DNA from: an uncultured Corynebacterium sp.
GTDB taxonomy: Bacteria > Actinomycetota > Actinomycetes > Mycobacteriales > Mycobacteriaceae
Reading direction: 5' to 3'
Assembly: GCF_946221105.1 (NCBI RefSeq)
Contig: NZ_CAMICL010000031.1
Coordinates: 1-25,961, forward strand
Length of the DNA stretch: 25,961 nucleotides
Position numbers and translations under genes: made by a program. Below are positions 22,810-25,961 of this stretch, in pieces. Within the stretch, counting starts at the first letter, position 1, and the number at the start of each line of letters is the position of its first letter. The notes beneath the pieces are model-generated. The model saw only the letters and a list, made by a program, of their open reading frames with translations. It made no database searches and was not told where the DNA came from.

Positions 22810-23994
22810 ATGGACAACAATGTGTCGTTTCGCGTCCATAAGGATGAGCTCGCGGACGCCGCGGCGTGGGTCGCGCGCAGCCTGCCCACCAAGTCGACGC
22901 AGCCGGTGCTGCGCGCGGTTGTGATTACGGCCGACGACAACGGCCTGGAGTTCGCAGGCTTCGACTACGAGGTCTCCACGCGCGTGCGCATCGGCGCCGA
23001 GGTGAAAGAGCCGGGCCGCGTCGCGGTAGCCGGCAAGCTGCTCGCGGACATCGTGGGCACCATGCCTAACGACGCTATCGAGGTCTCCACCGACTCCAAG
23101 GTGATGACGCTGAAGGCGCGTTCCTCCCGCTTCGAACTGCCGCTCATTGCGCTGGACGATTACCCGCAACTGCCGCACCTGCCCGAGGTCACCGGCCGCA
23201 TCTCCCCGGCGGCGCTCACGGGCGCGGTGACCCAGGTGGCTTCCGCCGCGGGCCGCGACGACACGCTGCCGATGCTCACCGGCATCCACGTGGAAGTCGA
23301 CGGCGAGAATGTCACTCTCACGGCCACGGACCGCTTCCGTCTGGCGCAGCGCCACCTGACCTGGGAGCCGACCAGCCCGGACGTCAAGGCGGACTTGCTC
23401 GTCCCGGCGAAGACGCTCCTGGATAACGCGCGCACGCTGGACACCTCCATCGACGACCCGGTGGAGCTCGCGGCGGGCACGGCCGACAACATCGGCGGCG
23501 ACGGCCTGTTCGGCCTGCACACCGGCAACCGCGAGACCACCACCCGCATGCTCGACGCCGACTTCCCGAACGTCGCGCCACTGCTGCCGAAGACGCATAC
23601 GGCGATCGCGTCGGTGGAGGTCGCGCCACTGCTGGAGTCGATCCGCCGCGTAAGCCTGGTCGCGGACCGCAACGCGCAGTTGCGCATGCACTTCAAGGAG
23701 GGCGAGCTCACGCTGTTCTCCTCCGGCGCGGATTCGGGCGCCGCCCAGGAGACGCTGCAGGCCGCGTTCACCGGCGTGGATGAGCTGCTCATCGCGTTCA
23801 ACGCGGGCTATCTCCGCGACGGCCTGTCGGTCATTGGCACCGACCGCGTCGTGTTCGGCTTCACGGAGGCCTCCCGCCCGGCGATTATGATCCCGCAGCC
23901 GGAGGAGCTGCCGGAGCGCGGCGAGGACGGCACGTTCCCGACCCCGGACACGCACTTCACTTACCTGCTCATGCCGGTTCGCCTGCCGGGCTAG
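22810..23994 (+). CDS. dnaN: DNA polymerase III subunit beta (sliding clamp)
   Basis: A 394-aa clamp of normal length with three similar domains (about 1-130, 131-260, 261-394). Recognisable segments are FRVHKDELADAAAWVARSLPTK at the start, the second-domain TGIHVEVDGENVTLTATDRFRLA near residues 156-178, and the C-terminal YLLMPVRLP typical of actinobacterial clamps. Its ring tethers polymerase to DNA. The ATG at 22810 has AAAGGAG about 10 bases upstream. The stop is 3 bases before recF, and the operon runs dnaN-recF-dciA. Confidence 0.96.
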   Translation: MDNNVSFRVHKDELADAAAWVARSLPTKSTQPVLRAVVITADDNGLEFAGFDYEVSTRVRIGAEVKEPGRVAVAGKLLADIVGTMPNDAIEVSTDSKVMTLKARSSRFELPLIALDDYPQLPHLPEVTGRISPAALTGAVTQVASAAGRDDTLPMLTGIHVEVDGENVTLTATDRFRLAQRHLTWEPTSPDVKADLLVPAKTLLDNARTLDTSIDDPVELAAGTADNIGGDGLFGLHTGNRETTTRMLDADFPNVAPLLPKTHTAIASVEVAPLLESIRRVSLVADRNAQLRMHFKEGELTLFSSGADSGAAQETLQAAFTGVDELLIAFNAGYLRDGLSVIGTDRVVFGFTEASRPAIMIPQPEELPERGEDGTFPTPDTHFTYLLMPVRLPG

Positions 23995-23997
23995 CCC

Positions 23998-25179
23998 ATG
24001 CACGTCCGCGAGCTTGATCTGCGTGATTTCCGCTCGTGGCCCGAGCTGAATCTCAAGCTTGAGCCGGGCGTGACCGTTTTCGCGGGCCGCAACGGCCACG
24101 GCAAGACCAATATCGTCGAGGCGGTCCACTATTCGTCGAAGCTGTCGAGCCACCGCGTATCGACGGATGCTCCGCTCATCCACTCCAGTGCCGAGAATGC
24201 CCGCGTGTCCGCCACCACCGTCAACGACGGCCGCGCGCTGACCACACACCTGCTGATCAAGGCGCACGGCGCGAACCAGGCCCAGATCAACCGCACCCGG
24301 CTGAAGTCCGCCCGCGAGCTGTTGGGCGTGCTGCGCGTGGTGATGTTTTCCCCGGAGGATCTGCGCCTGATCACGGGCGAGCCGGCGGAGCGCCGCAAGT
24401 TCCTGGACGTCCTCGCGGCACTCAGAACACCCCGCCTCGGCGGCGCCCGCGCGGACTACGAGAAGGTGCTGCGCCAGCGAAACGCCCTGCTGAAGAGCTC
24501 GAACATGGCGCTGCGCCGCGGCTACCAGGACGAGGACGGCGCCAGCGCGCTTTCCACCCTGGACGTGTGGGACGGCCAACTCGCCGCGCTCGGCGCGCAG
24601 GTGGTGGCGGGAAGGCTCAGCCTCGTCGACGCGCTCGACGAGCGCATCACCGAGGCCTACCAGTCCGTCGCCCCGGAGTCACGCCCCGCGTCGGTGGCGT
24701 ACAGCTCCACGCTCGACAGGGCCGTTACCGAGCTCAACGGCGGGCCGACAAGAGACCCGGCGGTGTTCGAGGCCGCCATGCTCGCCGAGCTGGGACGTCG
24801 CCGCAAGGACGAGATCGACCGCGGCGCCACCCTGGTCGGCCCCCACCGCGATGACCTCGCGCTCATGCTCGGCGACCAGCCCGCCAAGGGCTACGCCTCC
24901 CACGGCGAAACCTGGTCCTACGCGCTGGCGCTGCACCTCGCCGAATACCAGCTTTTGGCCAGCGAGGGCTCCGACCCGGTGCTGATCCTCGACGACGTTT
25001 TCGCCGAGCTCGACGCCAAACGCCGCGAGCGCCTCGTGCACGTCGCCGCCGACGCGGAGCAGGTGCTGGTCACCGCCGCGGTGGGCGACGACTTGCCCGG
25101 CAACCTCGACGACGCCGTCGCCGCGCGCTACGCCGTGACCATGCAGGACGGGGTGAGCGCCATTGAGCGATCTGATTAA
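23998..25179 (+). CDS. recF: DNA replication/repair protein RecF
   Basis: A 393-aa SMC-like ATPase with Walker A GRNGHGKTN (about residues 31-39), the ABC signature region YASHGETWSYALALHLAEYQLL near 300 and Walker B VLILDDVFAELDAKRRERL near 327-345. It helps load RecA at single-strand gaps through the RecFOR pathway. The initial MHVRELDLRDFRSW is characteristic. It starts 3 bases after the dnaN stop; no separate ribosome binding site is strong, so translational coupling is likely. It overlaps the next gene by 17 bases. Confidence 0.96.
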   Translation: MHVRELDLRDFRSWPELNLKLEPGVTVFAGRNGHGKTNIVEAVHYSSKLSSHRVSTDAPLIHSSAENARVSATTVNDGRALTTHLLIKAHGANQAQINRTRLKSARELLGVLRVVMFSPEDLRLITGEPAERRKFLDVLAALRTPRLGGARADYEKVLRQRNALLKSSNMALRRGYQDEDGASALSTLDVWDGQLAALGAQVVAGRLSLVDALDERITEAYQSVAPESRPASVAYSSTLDRAVTELNGGPTRDPAVFEAAMLAELGRRRKDEIDRGATLVGPHRDDLALMLGDQPAKGYASHGETWSYALALHLAEYQLLASEGSDPVLILDDVFAELDAKRRERLVHVAADAEQVLVTAAVGDDLPGNLDDAVAARYAVTMQDGVSAIERSD

Positions 25180-25771
25180 GCGCAGCTTCGACACAGTCCG
25201 CGCCACCGCGCGCAAACGCGGCCGCCCCCTGCCGGACCTCTCCCGCCAAGGCACCAGCACCATCCCGCGTCGCAACAAGCCCTCGCTTCACGACGGACCA
25301 AAGGCGGGCATCACGGTGCCAGGGCTTGAAACTGGTCTGGATGTGCCGGAGGGACGTCGCAAAGCAAATGTGCGGGGCATCCCCACGGGCCCGGACGGGC
25401 GCGCATTGCCGCGCAGCTACAAAGTGTCCTCTTTTGGCAACCTGCTGGGCACTGAAATCCGCAAGCGCGACTGGACCGAGAAGATGGCGCACGGCTGGGT
25501 CATGGGCAACTGGGCCGAGCTGGTGGGCGAGAAGATTGGCCAGCACACGCACGTGGAGATGATCAAGGGCGGCGAAGTGCACGTCAGCTGCGATTCCACC
25601 GCCTGGGCCACGCAGATGAAGTACATGCAGCGCGAAGTGCTCGCGGCGATCGCGGCCAAGGTCGGGCCGGACGTGGTGACCAAGCTGCACGTGTACGGGC
25701 CGAAGACGAAGAGCTGGCGCTACGGGCCCCTGCACGTGAAGGGCCGCGGGCCCCGAGATACCTACGGGTAG
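25163..25771 (+). CDS. DUF721 / DciA-like protein
   Basis: A 202-aa protein of the DUF721 family, at the position of Rv0004 between recF and gyrB in mycobacteria. Residues about 1-90 are basic and low complexity (RATARKRGRPLPDLSRQG). The conserved domain spans about 95-190 (WTEKMAHGWVMGNWAELVGEKIGQHT, HVSCDSTAWATQMKYMQREVL, VVTKLHVYGPK). Related DciA proteins load or stimulate the replicative helicase DnaB in bacteria lacking DnaC/DnaI, so a replication role is likely by homology and by its place in the dnaN-recF operon. The start is TTG at 25163, within recF; MSDLIKRSF fits family N-termini. Confidence 0.9.
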   Translation: MSDLIKRSFDTVRATARKRGRPLPDLSRQGTSTIPRRNKPSLHDGPKAGITVPGLETGLDVPEGRRKANVRGIPTGPDGRALPRSYKVSSFGNLLGTEIRKRDWTEKMAHGWVMGNWAELVGEKIGQHTHVEMIKGGEVHVSCDSTAWATQMKYMQREVLAAIAAKVGPDVVTKLHVYGPKTKSWRYGPLHVKGRGPRDTYG

Positions 25772-25774
25772 GGG

Positions 25775-25803
25775 TTGACGGCTCGAGGTAGTTGCCATAA
25801 TCT
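25775..25803 (+). promoter_or_regulatory. Strong outward promoter after dciA
   Basis: TTGACG (25775-25780), a 17-base spacer and TAATCT (25798-25803) form a good -35/-10 pair; CATAAT at 25796-25801 overlaps the -10. It points right, out of the window. By synteny the next gene would be gyrB, but it is not reached within the following 158 bases. Confidence 0.7.
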
Positions 25804-25814
25804 CAGCTGTGTTA

Positions 25815-25866
25815 GCTCCGAGATCGAGCCAGTTATGGCGAAGGTTCCGCAAGGGACGCTCGGAGC
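25815..25866 (+). other. Stem-loop in the leader of the outgoing transcript
   Basis: GCTCCGAG (25815-25822) pairs perfectly with CTCGGAGC (25859-25866) across a 36-base loop, just downstream of the promoter. It is followed by several G runs. It may be a 5' leader structure; no known riboswitch is recognised. Confidence 0.4.
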
Positions 25867-25961
25867 GTTAGATAACTTTGGGGGAAGTTTTTGGGGGGGA
25901 AGATTGGGGTTAAGGGTCAAAAAGTGTGTCTGGCCCGGCGTGTCGTGGGGGTTAGATTTGG

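Noticed and set aside
22375..22841. Short open frames in the dnaA-dnaN gap
   Set aside because: They run through DnaA boxes, have no ribosome binding sites, and show no recognisable domains.
22738..24579. 613-codon minus-strand open frame over dnaN and recF
   Set aside because: Antisense to two certain genes; composition is that of a high-GC shadow.
25835..25961. Open frame from ATG 25835 to the window end (MAKVPQGTLG...)
   Set aside because: No Shine-Dalgarno sequence, G-run codons unlike the neighbours, and truncated by the window; could still be real if it continues, so it is only noted.

Overview
This window comes from the oriC region of a high-GC actinobacterium, almost certainly a Corynebacterium. 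The evidence is gene order: pcnA / NUDIX / DUF6049 / murJ / sigM / trxB / trxA / cwlM facing parB-parA-rsmG, then yidC-yidD-rnpA-rpmH, then dnaA-dnaN-recF-DUF721. This is the mycobacterial/corynebacterial origin arrangement (Rv3907c to Rv0004 in M. tuberculosis). Two perfect parS palindromes, an oriC with many DnaA boxes and TANNNT-type -10 elements agree with it. The species cannot be named from sequence alone.

Layout. 1-2.0 kb is accessory: a small membrane protein and a DUF222/HNH endonuclease sit among direct repeats. 1.9-3.4 kb (minus strand) holds three small exported proteins with a single C-terminal membrane segment; they look like a locally duplicated, mosaic family and have no function I recognise. 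3.5-5.6 kb (minus) carries parS, the YqgE-like protein and the tRNA nucleotidyltransferase/poly(A) polymerase. 5.7-12.2 kb (plus) is a translationally coupled operon: NUDIX hydrolase, DUF6049 exported protein, and a MurJ lipid II flippase fused to a pseudokinase and an extracytoplasmic domain. 12.2-15.4 kb (plus) carries sigM, trxB, trxA and cwlM. 15.4-18.0 kb (minus) is rsmG-parA-parB, and 18.0-19.8 kb (minus) is rpmH-rnpA-yidD-yidC, closed by a strong intrinsic terminator. The origin occupies about 20.2-20.6 kb, and a second DnaA-box cluster lies between dnaA and dnaN (22.3-22.5 kb). dnaN-recF-dciA follow, and a strong outward promoter begins a transcription unit that leaves the window.

The genes serve replication initiation (dnaA, dnaN, recF, dciA), chromosome segregation (parA, parB, parS), envelope growth (murJ, cwlM, yidC, yidD), redox and stress control (sigM, trxB, trxA) and RNA maturation (rnpA, pcnA, rsmG).

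The most interesting unexplained signals are: (i) a dispersed motif, ACGTCGATAAGC, found five times on the plus strand, including inside two genes in different reading frames; (ii) TGTCCGCAAT repeats clustered before the HNH gene; (iii) the mosaic small exported family with promoter-like blocks at identical spacing; (iv) CwlM lacking the usual amidase zinc ligands; (v) apparent leaderless promoters whose -10 hexamers overlap the previous stop codon; (vi) TTGTGTAATT/GTAATTAC sites on both sides of dnaA. No rRNA, tRNA, CRISPR array, transposase or phage gene was seen.
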